NCBI RefSeq assembly: GCF_005239225.2
Contig: NC_133288.1
Location: 13,646,169 to 13,710,168 of the forward strand
Direction: 5' to 3'
Length of the DNA stretch: 64,000 bases
From: Populus alba
Taxonomy: Eukaryota; Streptophyta; Magnoliopsida; Malpighiales; Salicaceae
A program made the translations under genes and the position numbers. Numbering within the stretch: position 1 is the first letter of the stretch; every line of letters begins with the position of its first letter. This document shows positions 10,822 through 21,855 of this stretch, in pieces. The notes beneath the pieces were generated by a model, which was not told the origin of the DNA, did no database searches, and saw nothing but the letters and a program-made list of their open reading frames with translations.

Positions 10822-11651
10822 GGTTGAGTTTTACTTGGTGCCTCATAAGTACCTGTGGTGTCCCAATTTTGAGCATTTTCGGCTAGCAAGTCTAGGTACT
10901 CCATTGCTTCATTAGGGTCTTTATCTTCGAAAGTTACATTGCACATCAATTCAACCATTTGTCTATCTCTAAGTGTTAAACCTTCCTAAAAATGTGAAAC
11001 CAATCTCCATGTTTCAAAACCATGATGAGGGCAAGTATTAAGCAAATCTTGATACCTATCCCAACATTGGTAAAATGTTACTCCTGGTTTTTGAGTGAAA
11101 GTGATGATTTGTCTTTTGAAAGAGTTTGTTCTATGAGATGGAAAAAACTTCTTTAAAAATTGTTGTTGCATTTCATCCCAAGCACGAATGGATCCTGATC
11201 TTAAATTTTATAGCCATGTTTTAGCTTTATCTTTTAATGAAAAAGGAAAAAGCTTTAATCTAATGTTGTTCATGCTACAATTTGAGTCATTATAGGTATT
11301 ATAGACCTCCTCAAATTCCCTCAAATGCAAGTATGGATTTTCTAAGTCTAAGCCATGAAAAGATGGTAAAAGTTGAATAATGCCTGGCTTAAAATTAAAA
11401 TGAGATGCATCAGGAGGGAAAACTATGCATGAGGGTGCACTTGTTCTTGTGGGATTCATGTGGTCTCTAAGTGTTCTCATACGGTTATTCTCATTATGAA
11501 GCGATTGATTATCTTCTTTGACCATATTTTCTGAAAATGATGAGGATACCCTACAAAGTCGACCACTTAATGTACGTGACCAAACTCTCATGCACGTGTA
11601 AGAAGAGAATAAAAGGAAAAAAATAAAATAGAAGAAGAAGAAACAAAACAA
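10822..11651 (-). pseudogene. gag: Athila-type gag, N-terminal and core part
   Basis: Minus strand. The ORF at 11651-11208 carries the N-terminal gag region (MNPTRTSAPSCIVFPPD, FHGLDLENPYLHLREFEE, IRLKLFPFSLKDKAKTWL). After a stop it resumes as FLKKFFPSHRTNSFKRQI and GVTFYQCWDRYQDLLNTCPHHG (11171-10986), then as 10958-10822. These are recognised Athila/retrotrans_gag segments. Stops near 11207 and 10985 disable it. The likely start is the ATG at about 11522 (MVKEDNQ); the open frame further upstream is leader sequence. Confidence 0.82.
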
Positions 11652-11733
11652 AACAAAGAAAACAAAAGTTAGATAAAATGAGAAGTGAAAAGAGAAAATA
11701 AATTAAATATTATAATTTATACAAGAATTTACC

Positions 11734-11751
11734 TCCCCGGCAACAGCGCCA
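11734..11751 (-). other. primer binding site (Asp tRNA type)
   Basis: Minus strand reads TGGCGCTGTTGCCGGGGA, one base from the sequence complementary to the 3' end of tRNA-Asp that Athila elements use. It fixes the inner end of the adjacent LTR at about 11758. Confidence 0.85.
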
Positions 11752-11757
11752 AAAACT

Positions 11758-12035
11758 TGACACGACTAAAAGCTTGATGTCTTCTCCCAAGTGCAGGAGT
11801 GTCGAAGTAATAAATAACCCGGCAAGACCGGGGTCGAACCACAGAGAGGTTAATTGTATAAATTATAAATAACAACACAACAATAACAATAATAACGATA
11901 ATAATAACAATATTAGTACTAGTAATAGTAATAATAATAATAATAATACTCAATACGTGGCGTTGTTATACCTGAGAATGATCTAAAAGATCAGGTCACA
12001 GGTTTCCAGCCTATATACTGAGTTTATGAACAGAT

Positions 12036-12068
<33 letters not shown>

Positions 12069-12399
12069 AATAAAGAAGAGAAGGAAGAAATTAATGAGAA
12101 CTTTGAGTTGAAAGATTAATGTAAGGATTAAAATAATGATAAAAACAAATGTCAAGGTTAGAGGATCCACTAATAGTACTTCAAACAAGTATAGTATAAA
12201 CTCTTATTACTCAATTGGAAACCACGCTTAAAGGAGGTTCCAATCAGATTATAAATTGTTAACATGATTACATTAGTTATCTTACTCGAATCAAGCTAAT
12301 ACTTGTAAATGTTGGCAGACATTCATGATTATAACTTATGTTAACAACAAATCAAGTTCCTTTCATAGCTCAGGTGTCGGTTATACCATACAGTATGGG
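11758..12399 (-). repeat. Athila-like 5' LTR, inner part
   Basis: Sequence outward from the primer site; in element sense the LTR ends GTGTCA. It contains AT-rich triplet runs (AAT/AAC near 11863-11955) and a CAA run at about 12036-12072. The solo C LTR at 12400 separates it from 13340-14043. No partner LTR remains in the window, so the extent is inferred. Confidence 0.6.
12036..12072. repeat. (CAA)n microsatellite
   Basis: About 12 uninterrupted CAA-type triplets inside the Athila-like LTR. Confidence 0.9.
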
Positions 12400-13339
12400 T
12401 GATGTGCCGTGAATGATTTGAAAATCAGCAACAATGATTCTAACAAAAATGGATGAAGGATGGGTCTGGTTGTGTTGTCTTTCTTTTGGTATTTAGGCTG
12501 GATTGTAGTGATTTAAGGTAAATAAGATGAAGGATAGACTAGAATGATACTTTGATAAGTCGATCTGGACGCCACAAAGATCAATCTAGGATTTCGACGC
12601 CACACTCTTTGTGATTGAAGAGTGATACGTCAGGTAGGGTTCTTTACAAAACGAATTTGGAAGAACAACTCTTAATTCTCTCAATTAAGTTTTCAAATCT
12701 TGGCCAAAAGTGTTTATTTCATATTCTGATACATATTTATCTTTGGAACATCCCTCCAAAGTTAGGTGAATTCAACATGACAGAAGTCAAGCCTAAAAAC
12801 TAGACTTTTAATAAAGCAAGTAGACAAATTTAACTAACACGTTTTTTTTTACATTTCTAAAACATATGCAGACGAAATTTAAAATAGCCATAACTTTTGA
12901 CACAAAAGTCCAATGCAATCATGGTTGGACAATATAGAAAGATCACGTTCTGAACTTGAATTTTACCTACATAAATCTTGTTTTCACATGCATTGGATGA
13001 CTTCAAATTCGGGTTCAAATCCATCTACTGTTCTGACCGTAAACAGCATCAATTCCTTCACTTGCATTATCAATCCAAATACAAGTAGCCCAGCATGAAA
13101 AGAACCATTAAGGGCTTTTCCCATCTCCAAGTTCCAATTGTAGGCAAATAAGCACCCTTGAACCAATTTCAAACTGATTGCTAATTTTTAACTCCGACGT
13201 AGCTTCAATCATTGCAATTTGATTCGTCAAGGCCCGTTATAGTTGTTTCGCTCTCGCTCTTGTCATTAGACCATCTGAATCCTCTTGCATGTTAGATTCA
13301 GCTTTACGAGATGGATTATAATTCCCATGATGCACATCA
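12400..13339 (-). repeat. solo LTR, family C
   Basis: Complete 940-bp C LTR in reverse orientation. Flanks are ATGGG (12395-12399) and ATGAG (13340-13344), a target duplication with one mismatch. It interrupts the Athila-like 5' LTR. Closely similar to 9876-10821. Confidence 0.9.
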
Positions 13340-14043
13340 ATGAGCTATGAAAGTACCAAGTATTTGTTGTACCAAGTGTTATACAACATAAATCTAGATT
13401 AACCATTTAACAAGCAAAGTATTAAAAGTGAACAAGATAACAAATATAAAACATGTTAGTATCCAACGTTAAGGTCCATGTTAAGTTTATATTATACTTA
13501 TTCTTACACCATTAGTGTACCCTTTTCACCTTGACATAATTAACTTAGCTAAACATAATGAATGAAAGAAACATAAATGAACAACATAAGAACATAAATG
13601 AGAAAGAAGTTAACTAAGTAAAGGAAAGGAAATGAAGTGCATAAACTTGATATTAATGAAAGCAAAACATAAGCAATACAAAGAGAGAAAGCAAGAGCAT
13701 GATCTTGATCTGGAAACCAAGATGCCTCAATACATGGTAAGTGCCTCCTTTTATAGGCCAAAATTTGGAACTATTGATTTGTTAATTAATTGATGAGTGG
13801 GTGGCCACATCTTGACTTGGTGACAATCCTTATCTTCTTGTCTGAACAAGACGTCATTGCTAACATCATAATTTTCCCAAAATCCTCAGGAATGTTCTAG
13901 GAAATTGTCTCAGCTTTCCAACAAAAAAAAGATGAGGTCATTTGGACTTCTAGAACTCAAGATATGGGCTGAACCCTAAATAGTGTCTGGGCTGCAGGAC
14001 AGCTTCAGACTTCTTCGTTGTTCCTTCAGTTTGGACTTCAAAA
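13340..14043 (-). repeat. Athila-like 5' LTR, outer part (extent inferred)
   Basis: No ORF of note. Its position after the solo LTR and its continuity with 11758-12399 suggest it completes the Athila-like LTR, about 1.35 kb in all. I cannot see a matching second copy that would confirm this. Confidence 0.45.
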
Positions 14044-14080
14044 CTTGATTATGGGTTGTATGATCACGTGATTCGCATCA
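14044..14080 (+). repeat. tail of an A-type LTR
   Basis: The last 37 bp of an A/A2 LTR in plus sense, ending TTCGCATCA. It joins directly to RT coding sequence at 14081 with no primer site or leader between them, so it marks a deletion junction. Confidence 0.7.
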
Positions 14081-14685
14081 GGTACATTTGTGAGAGTATG
14101 CCATGCGCACTACCAGTGCTGCTTGTGCCTAAAAGGGATGGAACATGGAGGATGTGTGTTGATTGTTGAACCAATAACAACATAACAGTAAAGTATAAAG
14201 ACATCCCATTCCCAGGCTTGGTGACATGTTGATGAGTTACATGGATCCTGTATTTTCTCTAAAATTGACTTGAAAAGTGGGTACCATTATATTAGGATGA
14301 AAGAACCATGAGTGGAAAACAACATTTAAAACTACACCTAGTCAGTTTATGTGTTAAATGAACCATGTGTTGCATGCAATATATATAAGTTTGTGGTTAT
14401 GTATTTTGATGTATTCTGATCTATAGCAAGCACTTAACTAAGCATCTTGATCATTTGTGTAAAGTATTTAATGTGTTGCGTTGTGAGAAATTGTATGCTA
14501 ATCTTAAATGGTGTTTCTTGGATATGTCGAAACTGCGCAAGGAATCGAGAAATTATTCTCTGTACTTGTTTTTATCTGTACCTGACTTTACAAAATCATT
14601 TGAAATAGAATGTTTGCATGACATTCCTAAGAGTTTAGTTTCTAATCATGATGTTAAGTTTTTTTGCTGCTTTTGAAAAACTTTA
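14081..14685 (+). pseudogene. pol: decayed gypsy RT/RNase H/integrase fragment (part 1)
   Basis: Plus-strand remains related to A2 pol: an RT start with SMPCALPVLLVPKRDGTWRM-like sequence, a broken YFD region near 14400, RNase H FTKSFEIE near 14588, then a direct jump to integrase (LHDIPKSLVSNHDVKFF) at about 14615. Most of RNase H and the integrase zinc domain are missing. Stops and frameshifts are frequent. It is interrupted at 14685 by a solo B LTR and continues at 15677. Confidence 0.78.
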
Positions 14686-14948
14686 TGATGCGAATCTCGT
14701 GATCACGTGGTCACGCAACCCACACGCAAAGACATCAATTCCCAGAAAGCCAAGTAAATCAGGTTTGATAGGAGTGTGACACAAAGATAACTTGTACCTA
14801 GGCACCAGCACTATTGGAAACGGAGACCCCCACCCAATGAATATTGATTCGCGAACGAGAAGTATAAGGATGACGCCACGAAGACAATTGTTCTTCGATA
14901 AGTTGTTTTTAGTTCTTTAGAGAACCATGGAAGAGAGATTATCTCACC

Positions 14949-14980
<32 letters not shown>

Positions 14981-15676
14981 GTGCGGCAAACAAGAAATTT
15001 TATTAATATGAATTGTCTTTTCTTACATGTCTGGTTATGCCCTTATTTATAGTGACTGCAAACTAAAATAAACCCCTTATGTGGACTTATATGATGCCCA
15101 CTTACAATTAAACCTAAATAATATAAATAAACCCTAAACTTAGAAGAAAATAACAATAAAATAAATAAATCTAAATTTAATATCCTAAATATGATAGGAT
15201 CAGATTTGTAGCCCTTTAGAAGTCCTATATAAGCTAGGAGAATCAAATCTTAAGGTAGAATTAGTTATGAAATCTTCTTTCCTTTTTGTAGCTAGGATGA
15301 ATAAGGAATCCTTGTAAGAAAAGGATTCTGAAACATTTATGAATCCTTGCCACACTTGGAAACTATGTTGCAGCCCATTAAAGATCTTTGTAGAATTAGG
15401 AGATTCCCAAAATAAGCTGCCGCATCCTTTTAGGAAAAGAATCCTAGCCAAATAGAAAGTCCACAAGTCAAAAGGAAGTAAATAACAAAACCCGTAAAGC
15501 CTCTGTTGACCCGTGTTTGGATGCCTTGTTAAAATCCGATTGACATGATATTTTAACCCAAGGTATGAAAACATGTTAGGAGCCTCCACGTAAAATTTCA
15601 GCCCGATCCAATTGTAGGATTAAGAATTATGACTATTTCCGTAAAATCCGAATTTGACCTTTCCTGGATCTTATCA
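14686..15676 (-). repeat. solo LTR, family B
   Basis: Complete 991-bp B LTR in reverse orientation, homologous to 35054-36048. Flanks are CTTTA (14681-14685) and CTTTG (15677-15681), a target duplication with one mismatch. It splits the integrase core between the SDxD region and LGTKL. It contains a CA run at about 14952-14979 and a TATA box at 15044-15051. Confidence 0.9.
15044..15051 (-). promoter_or_regulatory. TATA box of the solo B LTR
   Basis: TATAAATA on the minus strand, at the position conserved in the B LTRs (32976-32983 and 35699-35706) and in the D LTR. Confidence 0.5.
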
Positions 15677-16056
15677 CTTTGTCGGGAAAGTTGGGAACAA
15701 AGCTTTTATTTTTAACAATTTGTCATTCATACAGATGGACAAATTGAGGTGGTGAATAAGACTTTATCACAATTGTTACGTGTTGTAATTCAAAAGAAAC
15801 TGAAAAGTTAGGGAGAAAGGGTAAGTTTTCTCTTTAAACTGAAATGTTTTGCTTTTTACTAAGTTTGCTTGTAATAGAGTGTGCATTTGAATTACCACTG
15901 ACTTTTCTCTTTTTGAAATTGTTTATGGTTTTAATACTCTTACTCCTATGGACTTAATTCCTTATCCTATTAAAGAAAGAGTAAGTTTAGATGGTGAAAA
16001 GAAGGCAAAAATGGTCCAACAAATGGATTAGAAGGTATGGTTTTGGATTGAGAAGA
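15677..16056 (+). pseudogene. pol: decayed gypsy integrase fragment (part 2)
   Basis: Continues the integrase core after the solo B LTR (GKLGTKLLF, then HTDGQIEVVNKTLSQLL-like sequence with a frameshift) and the region before the C-terminal module ([12 protein letters not shown], KKAKMV). It ends at the composite LTR at 16057 and resumes at 17108. Confidence 0.78.
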
Positions 16057-17107
16057 CGATGCGAACCTCATGATCACGTGGTCATGCAACCCACAATCAA
16101 GATTGAGATCTGACCCTGGAAACCTGAAATAGGTCTGATATGAGTGTGACACAATGTAAACCTACCCCAAGGCACCAACCCTATTGGAATGAGTAGAATG
16201 ACGCTACGAAGCCAGTTGATTTTTGATAAGTTAGATTCAGTTCGTTCAAGAACTGAAGAATGCAAGAATTACTCTCACACGTTAAAACTAAAAAATTCAG
16301 AAGTAATAATCATCAAAGCTGCTGAAAATTTGGTTACATGTGTTTAAATATTTCTTAAAAGTAACCCTAATGGATCTACCCTTGTGGGCTGAACTGAGCC
16401 CAAACAAAACTGACCCAAAAACCCTAAACTCAAAAGCCATAACCTAATCCAAACAAGCCTTGGACCCTAGCTCAAACCAAAGTTTTAATTAAGCCCAAAC
16501 ATGAAAGAAAATAATAAAAATAATAACTAATTTGTCATTAAATACCACCAACCCTTCTTTCCTTGTGTAGTTAGGATGAATAAGGAATCCTTATAAGAAA
16601 AGGATTCTGAAACTTAATGAGTCCTTACCATACTTGTAGATTATATTGCAACTCATTAAAGATCCTTATGGAACTAGGAAATTTCCAAAACCAGCTGCCA
16701 CATCCTTGTAGGAAAAGAATCCTAACCAAATAGAAAGTCCACAAGTCAAATGGAAGTAAATAACAAAATTTGTACAGCCTCTGTTTACCAGTATTGCAGT
16801 GCCTTCGCGAACTCAGAACTTCTTTGTTGCACTTGTTGAGTGTTGGTGGGATAATCTCCCTTCCTTGGTTCTTTAAAGAACTGAAAATGACTTATCGAAA
16901 AACAACTGGCTTCATGGCATCATCCTTATACTTCTCATTCGCGAATCAATATTCGTTGGGTTGGGGTTTCCATTTTCAATAGTGTTAGTGCCTAGGTACA
17001 AGTTATCTTTGTGTCACACTTCTATCAAACCTGATTTACTTGGCTTTCCAAGAATTGATGTCTTTGCGTGTGGGTTGCTTGACCACGTGATCATGAGGTT
17101 CGTTTCA
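16057..17107. repeat. composite LTR: reverse A joined to forward B, with target duplication
   Basis: 16057-16814 is A-family LTR in reverse, starting from its 3' end. About 16815-17107 is the last 293 bp of a B-family LTR in forward sense. Both outer ends are therefore LTR 3' ends (CGATGCG on the left, GTTTCA on the right). GAAGA flanks it at 16052-16056 and 17108-17112. It lies in the integrase C-terminal coding region. Confidence 0.8.
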
Positions 17108-17278
17108 GAAGAAGAACAAGTTGTATGCTGCTCAAGCCAATAAAGGGCGTAAACAGGTTGTTTTCCAACTATTTGATTGGATTTGGGGGCACATGCATAA
17201 AAATCGATCTCATAACCAAAGAAAATCAAAATTACAGCCTCGTGGTAATGGTCCATTTTAGGTTTTAAAGAGGATCTG
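17108..17278 (+). pseudogene. pol: decayed gypsy integrase fragment (part 3)
   Basis: Integrase C-terminal module: a KKNKLYAAQANKGRK-like stretch, a VVFQLFDWIWGHMHKN-like stretch and a [16 protein letters not shown] stretch. Continues 16056 and stops at about 17278, where LTR and primer-site pieces begin. Confidence 0.78.
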
Positions 17279-17341
17279 ATGCGAACCTCGTGATCACACA
17301 ACAGTTGGTATCAGAGCTAGGCTCCAAAACAAGGTCATATC
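17279..17341 (+). other. inverted LTR tip next to a plus-sense primer site
   Basis: 17279-17297 is the last 19 bp of an A/A2 LTR in reverse. 17302-17341 is the plus-sense start of a leader, with primer site TGGTATCAGAGC at 17306-17317. The 5' LTR expected before this primer site is absent. The leader resumes at 18601. Confidence 0.75.
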
Positions 17342-17643
17342 TGATGCGAACCTCGTGATCACGTGGTCACGCAACCAAGATTTGTGTTTCTGCTGCAAAA
17401 ATTGAATGATCCTTCAAATTTCAACTAATCACTCTTTTCTCTATTTCTTTCTGATTTTTTTTTCTTTTTAACAAACTGATATGATTAGAGACAGTAACAA
17501 GATGAAATATAAACTTTTTTTTTTTTTTTGCTTAGATGACACAGACACGAAGAACAAGAAGATGGATGCAAACACTGAAAAACTTAAGGGACACTAAAAA
17601 AAAACGAAAATAACAGAATGATATGACCTTGTTTCGGAGCCTA

Positions 17644-17655
17644 GCTCTGATACCA
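17644..17655 (-). other. primer binding site of the nested A element
   Basis: TGGTATCAGAGC on the minus strand, 2 bp inside the LTR at 17658. Confidence 0.9.
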
Positions 17656-17657
17656 AC

Positions 17658-18600
17658 TGATGCGAACCTCGTGATCACGTGGTCACGCAACCCACAATCA
17701 AGATTGAGATCTGATCCCGGAAAGCCGAAATAGGTCTGATATGAGTGCGACACAATGGAAACCTGCCCCAAGGCACCAACACTATTGGAATGAGTAGAAT
17801 GACGCCACGTAGCCAGTTAATCTTCGATAAGTCAGATTCAGTTCGTTCAAGAATTGAAGAATGCAAGAATCACTCTCACACGTTAAAACTGAAAAATTCA
17901 AAATAATAATCATCAAAGCTGCCGAAATTGTGGCTTACATGAGTTTAAATAGTTCTTGAAAAATTAACCCTAATGGACCTCTTATGTGGACTTATATGAG
18001 GTCCACTCAAAACTGGCCCAAAACCCTAAACTAAAAAGCCCATAACCTGATCCAAACAAGCCTTGGATCCTAGCTGAAAACAAACTATTAATTAAGCCCA
18101 AACATGAAAGAAAATAATAAAAATAAGTAACTTGTCATTAAATACCACCAGCCCTTCTTTTCTCGTGTAGCTAGGATGAATAAGGAATCCTTATAAGAAA
18201 AGGATTCTGAAACATTAATGAATCCTTGCCACACTAGGAGATTATATTGCAACTCATTAAAGATCCTTGTGGAACTAGAAAATTCCCAAAACCAGCTCCC
18301 ACATCCTTGGAGGAAAAGAATCCTAATCAAATAGGAAGTCCACAAGTCAAATGGAAGTAAATAACAAAATCCGTACAGCCTCTGTTGACCAGTATTGGGG
18401 TGCCGTCCCGAACTCCGATTGCCTGCCATTTTAACTCAAGGTAGTAAGATATGTCTGGAGAGTCCGCATAAAATATTAGCCCGATCCAACGGTCGGATTG
18501 AGAATTATGATTGTTGCCGTAAACCTGGACTGTTGCGTTTTTTACGCCAAAATCTGAATCTGACCTTACTTGGGTCGTATCACAGGGTTGAACCGTATCA
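17658..18600 (-). repeat. full A-family LTR
   Basis: 943 bp, TGATACGG start and CGCATCA end in element sense. Best full-length reference for the A LTR, together with 38192-39125. Unlike the A2 LTR it carries no GPMTR coding tail. Confidence 0.92.
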
Positions 18601-19749
18601 ATATCATTCTGTTATTTTTTTCTTTAGCATTCCCTTAAGTTTTTTAGTGTTTGCGTCCATCTTCTTGTTCTTCGAGTTTGCATCATCTAAGCAAAAAAAA
18701 AAATATATATTTCATTTGGTTACTGTCTCTAATCATATCAGTTTATTAAAAAGAAAAAAAAAATAGAAAGAAATAGAGAAAAGAGTTATTAGATGAAATT
18801 TGAAGGATCATTCAATTTTTACCGTAGAAACACAAATCTTGGTGAACCATAAGCAAACCATCTCGGAATCAATTTAAACTTCATATTCAGTCTATTGGGG
18901 GTGGGATCGCATGATATATCAAAGTTGGACTTATTCTGATATTATTTACTTCAGGTATGAATTCGAGTTTCAATTCTGCCGTAGAAACACTACTCTTAGT
19001 GAACCCTAGGTAAAACACCTTGGAATCTATTGAAACTTCATATTCCAAGTATTGGGTATGCGATCGCACCACATATTAAATTTAGGATTATTTTGATATC
19101 CGTTTCTGGAGGTTTTAATTGGAGGTTCAATTCTGCCACAAACTGATCATACAAGGGGTTTGGGTACCTAGACATAAGAGAACAACCTATAAATTGATTT
19201 TTGGTGTTTTCATAGTATTCTATTACTAAATATTGAATTTGAGGTCATTTGGAGATTGTTTGGTCTGGGTTTCAATTCTGTTACGTACATATTGCGTAAT
19301 AGGATAGATTTGCGTCAAGTTTGAGAACATGATCTATACTGTTTAGATTTGTTTGAATCTTTTAATTTCTCTTATATTTGGGTTATCTAGAAGTCAAGTA
19401 ATTGTTTTCACTAAAATTCGCTTTTGTTTTAATTTGTGTCCTCATTTCGTCCGCAATTTGCATGAATTTGCATTGCTACTCGCAAAATCATAATCGTAGT
19501 TTTATTTTGCTTTGTTTTCAGTATATTTTTTTTATTCTTGAGTCTCAAAATTATAATTAGAGTGTGCAGCGAAAGCTACTGACTTTGATTTGCTGATTTC
19601 AGTTCCTAAAGAACCAAAAGAAAGCAAGTTGTGAGGTAAAAGGCGTAGAGAGCTTAATAGAGTGAAAAACCTTGATTTGTGTTTTGTGTGATACATGAGA
19701 GGTGTGAGGATATTTTTGTGCTACTAACCAGATTTTGCAGATTCAAAGA
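18601..19749 (+). other. A2-type leader of the chimeric element
   Basis: Continues the leader interrupted at 17341. Repeat units begin near 18822, 18977 and 19131, a period of about 155 bp. No long ORF. It ends at the gag ATG at 19750 (MSENNESA, the same start as in A2). Confidence 0.8.
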
Positions 19750-21855
19750 ATGTCTGAAAACAACGAATCAGCGACTTATATCTGAAGCTCCAAGGTCTGA
19801 ATCAAGGTTATAAGACAGTAGATGAATATCACAAAGAGATGGAGATAGCAATGATTCGGGCTAATGTTGTTGAGGATAGAGAAGCCACCATGGCTAGATT
19901 TCTTAATGGGTTGAATCGGGACATTGCTAATGTGGTTGAGCTACAGCACTATGTGGAGTTAGAGGACATGGTTCACATGGTGACGAAGGTGGAGAGACAA
20001 CTTAGGAGGGGGCATGCTCGGCCAACGTTTAATTCGGGTTCGTCATCATCTTGGAAGCCAAATCTAAAGAGAGAGGGCACTGTCCGCCCAAGATCCTTTG
20101 GTCCTTCTAGAACTGAACCACCAAAGGCTAAAGTTGATGTCCCTACTGATGCCAAAGGTAAATCTGAAACTCAACCTAAACGTACTCGTGATGTTAAATG
20201 TTTCAGGTGTCAGGGACATGGACATTATGCTTCAAAGTGTCCAAACAAGAGAATCATGATGATTAGAGATAATGGTGATGTGGAATCTGAAAGTGACAGT
20301 TCTGATTGTGAAGGCATGCCACCATTGGAGGATAGTTATGGGGATGAGTTAGCATTACCGGTTGAGGAGTCCTTGGTTATAAGGCGAACACTTCAGGTTC
20401 AAGTCAAAGAAGATGATACTAATGAAGCCTTGAAGTATCTTAAGGGGCAAAACAAGTTGAATCGAAGACATGCTAAATGGGTGGAGTTCATGGAGTCATT
20501 TCCTTATGTCATAAAGTACAAGAAAGGGCAAGTTAATGTGGTTGCTGATGCTCTTTCTAGGAGGTATGCACTGATCTCTATGTTGAATGCAAGGCTGATG
20601 GGTTTTGAACAGGTGAAGGATCAGTATGCCAATGATTCCTACTTTGCTAATGTGGTTGCCGAATGTGCAAAGGGAGCTTGTGATGGGTTCTTCATGCATG
20701 AAGGTTACTTGTTCAAAATGGGCAGAATGTGTATTCCTTCAGGTTCGTTACGGGAGTTGCTTGTGCGAGAGGCTCGTAGTGGTGGTCTTAGTGGTCATTT
20801 TGGGGAGAAGAAGACTTATGAGCTGCTGAAAGAACATTTTTTTTGGCCCAATATGTTACGGGATGTACACAAGGTGATTGAAAGATGTGCTATTTGCAAG
20901 AGAGCTAAAGGTAAAGAGAATGCGTATGGACTCTATATGCCACTGCCTATTCCAGAGCAACCATGGATGGACATTAGCATGGACTTTGTACTTGGACTAC
21001 CGAGAACACAACGTGGGAAGGATTCAATAATGGTGGTGGTTGATCGATTCTCCAAAATGTCCCATTTCATTCCTTGTGCGAAAACTGACGATGCAGTACA
21101 TGTTGCTGATTTGTTCTTTCAAGAGATTGTTCGTTTGCATGGAATTCCTAAAAGCATTGTCTCTGATCGTGATACAAAGTTCTTAAGCCACTTTTGGAAG
21201 ACTCTTTGGAGGAAACTTGGAACAAAGTTACTTTTTCAGTACGGCATGTCATCCACAAACTGATGGACAAACTGAGGTAGTAAACCGAACTTTATCTTCT
21301 TTGTTACGAGCTGTTATACATAAGAATTTGAAGAGTTGGGATACTTGTTTGCCGATTGTGGAGTTTGCATATAATCGTAGTGTGCATGGGGCTACAAAAT
21401 TTTCACCATTTGAGGTTGTCTATGGCTTTAATCCTTGTGTTCCTATTGATCTTGTTCATATTCCAATTGATGAGAGGACATCTATGGATGGAATTAGAAA
21501 GGCAGAATTGATGAAGAAACTACATGAGCAGGTTCGACTACATATTGAGGAGAAAACAACAAAGTATGCTAAACAAGCTAACAAGGGGCGAAAGATGGTC
21601 AGGTTTGAACCTGGAGATCTTGTTTGGATTCATATTAGCAAGGGCAGATTTCCAAGCAAACGTAAGTCCAAGTTGATGCCAAGAGCTGAACGGTCCATTT
21701 CGTATTATAGAGAAGGTGAATGACAATGCGTATAAGGTAGATCTTCCTGGTGATTACAACGTATCAGCTACTTTTAATGTGAAAGACTTATCTCCGTACT
21801 TGGATGATGATGACGATTCTGATTTGAGGACAAATCATTTTCAACCCGGGGCTGA
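19750..21855 (+). pseudogene. chimeric gag (A2) to RNase H-integrase (C) polyprotein
   Basis: Starts as A2 gag (ATG at 19750). A deletion at about 19776 joins the first 8-9 codons to the gag core, and the main open frame begins at 19839. At about 20424 the frame passes without a break from A2 gag/protease-linker sequence (KEDDTNE) into C-family RNase H ([18 protein letters not shown]), so protease, RT and most of RNase H are absent. An extra T in the run near 21230 shifts the frame within integrase; the sequence resumes as [19 protein letters not shown] (21217-21723) and, after another shift, as NDNAYKVDLPGDYNVSATFN (21716 onward). It runs into the C LTR at 21856. Confidence 0.85.
19839..21263 (+). 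CDS. gag zinc knuckle fused to RNase H tail and integrase (open frame)
   Basis: 474 aa. Residues 1-60 are the gag core end. A CX2CX4HX4C zinc knuckle lies at 121-134. The A2-to-C junction is at about 195-197. Residues 197-240 are the RNase H end (VADALSRRY). The integrase zinc region follows, then the core with [14 protein letters not shown] and [10 protein letters not shown]. The last ten residues are out of frame because of the T insertion near 21230, so the catalytic Glu of DDE lies in the next frame. It cannot make a working enzyme set. Whether it is expressed is unknown. Confidence 0.7.
   Translation: MEIAMIRANVVEDREATMARFLNGLNRDIANVVELQHYVELEDMVHMVTKVERQLRRGHARPTFNSGSSSSWKPNLKREGTVRPRSFGPSRTEPPKAKVDVPTDAKGKSETQPKRTRDVKCFRCQGHGHYASKCPNKRIMMIRDNGDVESESDSSDCEGMPPLEDSYGDELALPVEESLVIRRTLQVQVKEDDTNEALKYLKGQNKLNRRHAKWVEFMESFPYVIKYKKGQVNVVADALSRRYALISMLNARLMGFEQVKDQYANDSYFANVVAECAKGACDGFFMHEGYLFKMGRMCIPSGSLRELLVREARSGGLSGHFGEKKTYELLKEHFFWPNMLRDVHKVIERCAICKRAKGKENAYGLYMPLPIPEQPWMDISMDFVLGLPRTQRGKDSIMVVVDRFSKMSHFIPCAKTDDAVHVADLFFQEIVRLHGIPKSIVSDRDTKFLSHFWKTLWRKLGTKLLFQYGMSSTN

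Larger units (their letters stand above)
9134..14043 (-). mobile_element. Athila-like LTR retrotransposon, 5' portion with nested solo LTRs
   Basis: Minus-strand remains of an Athila-type element: 5' LTR (11758-12399 plus 13340 to about 14043), an Asp-tRNA-type primer site (11734-11751) and gag (11651 down to 9134, split). It is cut at 9133 by the A-family LTR piece, so protease, pol and the 3' LTR are missing. Two solo C LTRs (9876-10821 and 12400-13339) sit inside it. The far end of its LTR, near 14043, is uncertain. Confidence 0.75.
17342..18600 (-). mobile_element. A-family element, mostly deleted, with target duplication
   Basis: Reverse-strand insertion made of a 36-bp remnant of the 3' LTR (17342-17377), the end of the leader next to the primer site (17378-17657) and a full 5' LTR (17658-18600). 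ATATC flanks it at 17337-17341 and 18601-18605. The host leader reads across the site, so this is a nested insertion and not an inverted LTR of the host element. The rest of the leader, the IQ region and most of the 3' LTR are gone. Confidence 0.87.

Noticed and set aside
11160..13345. Inverted TTCATAGCTCA/TGAGCTATGAA around the solo C LTR as a transposon end
   Set aside because: The solo LTR with its near-perfect 5-bp duplication explains the insertion; the 11-bp inverted match in the Athila-like LTR is probably a pre-existing short palindrome.
14952..14979. CA run as a special element
   Set aside because: Ordinary microsatellite inside B LTRs, also at about 33046 and 35770 as TG.
17658..18600. 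LTR in the wrong orientation for its element (simple inversion)
   Set aside because: ATATC duplication at 17337 and 18601 and continuity of the host leader fit a nested insertion.
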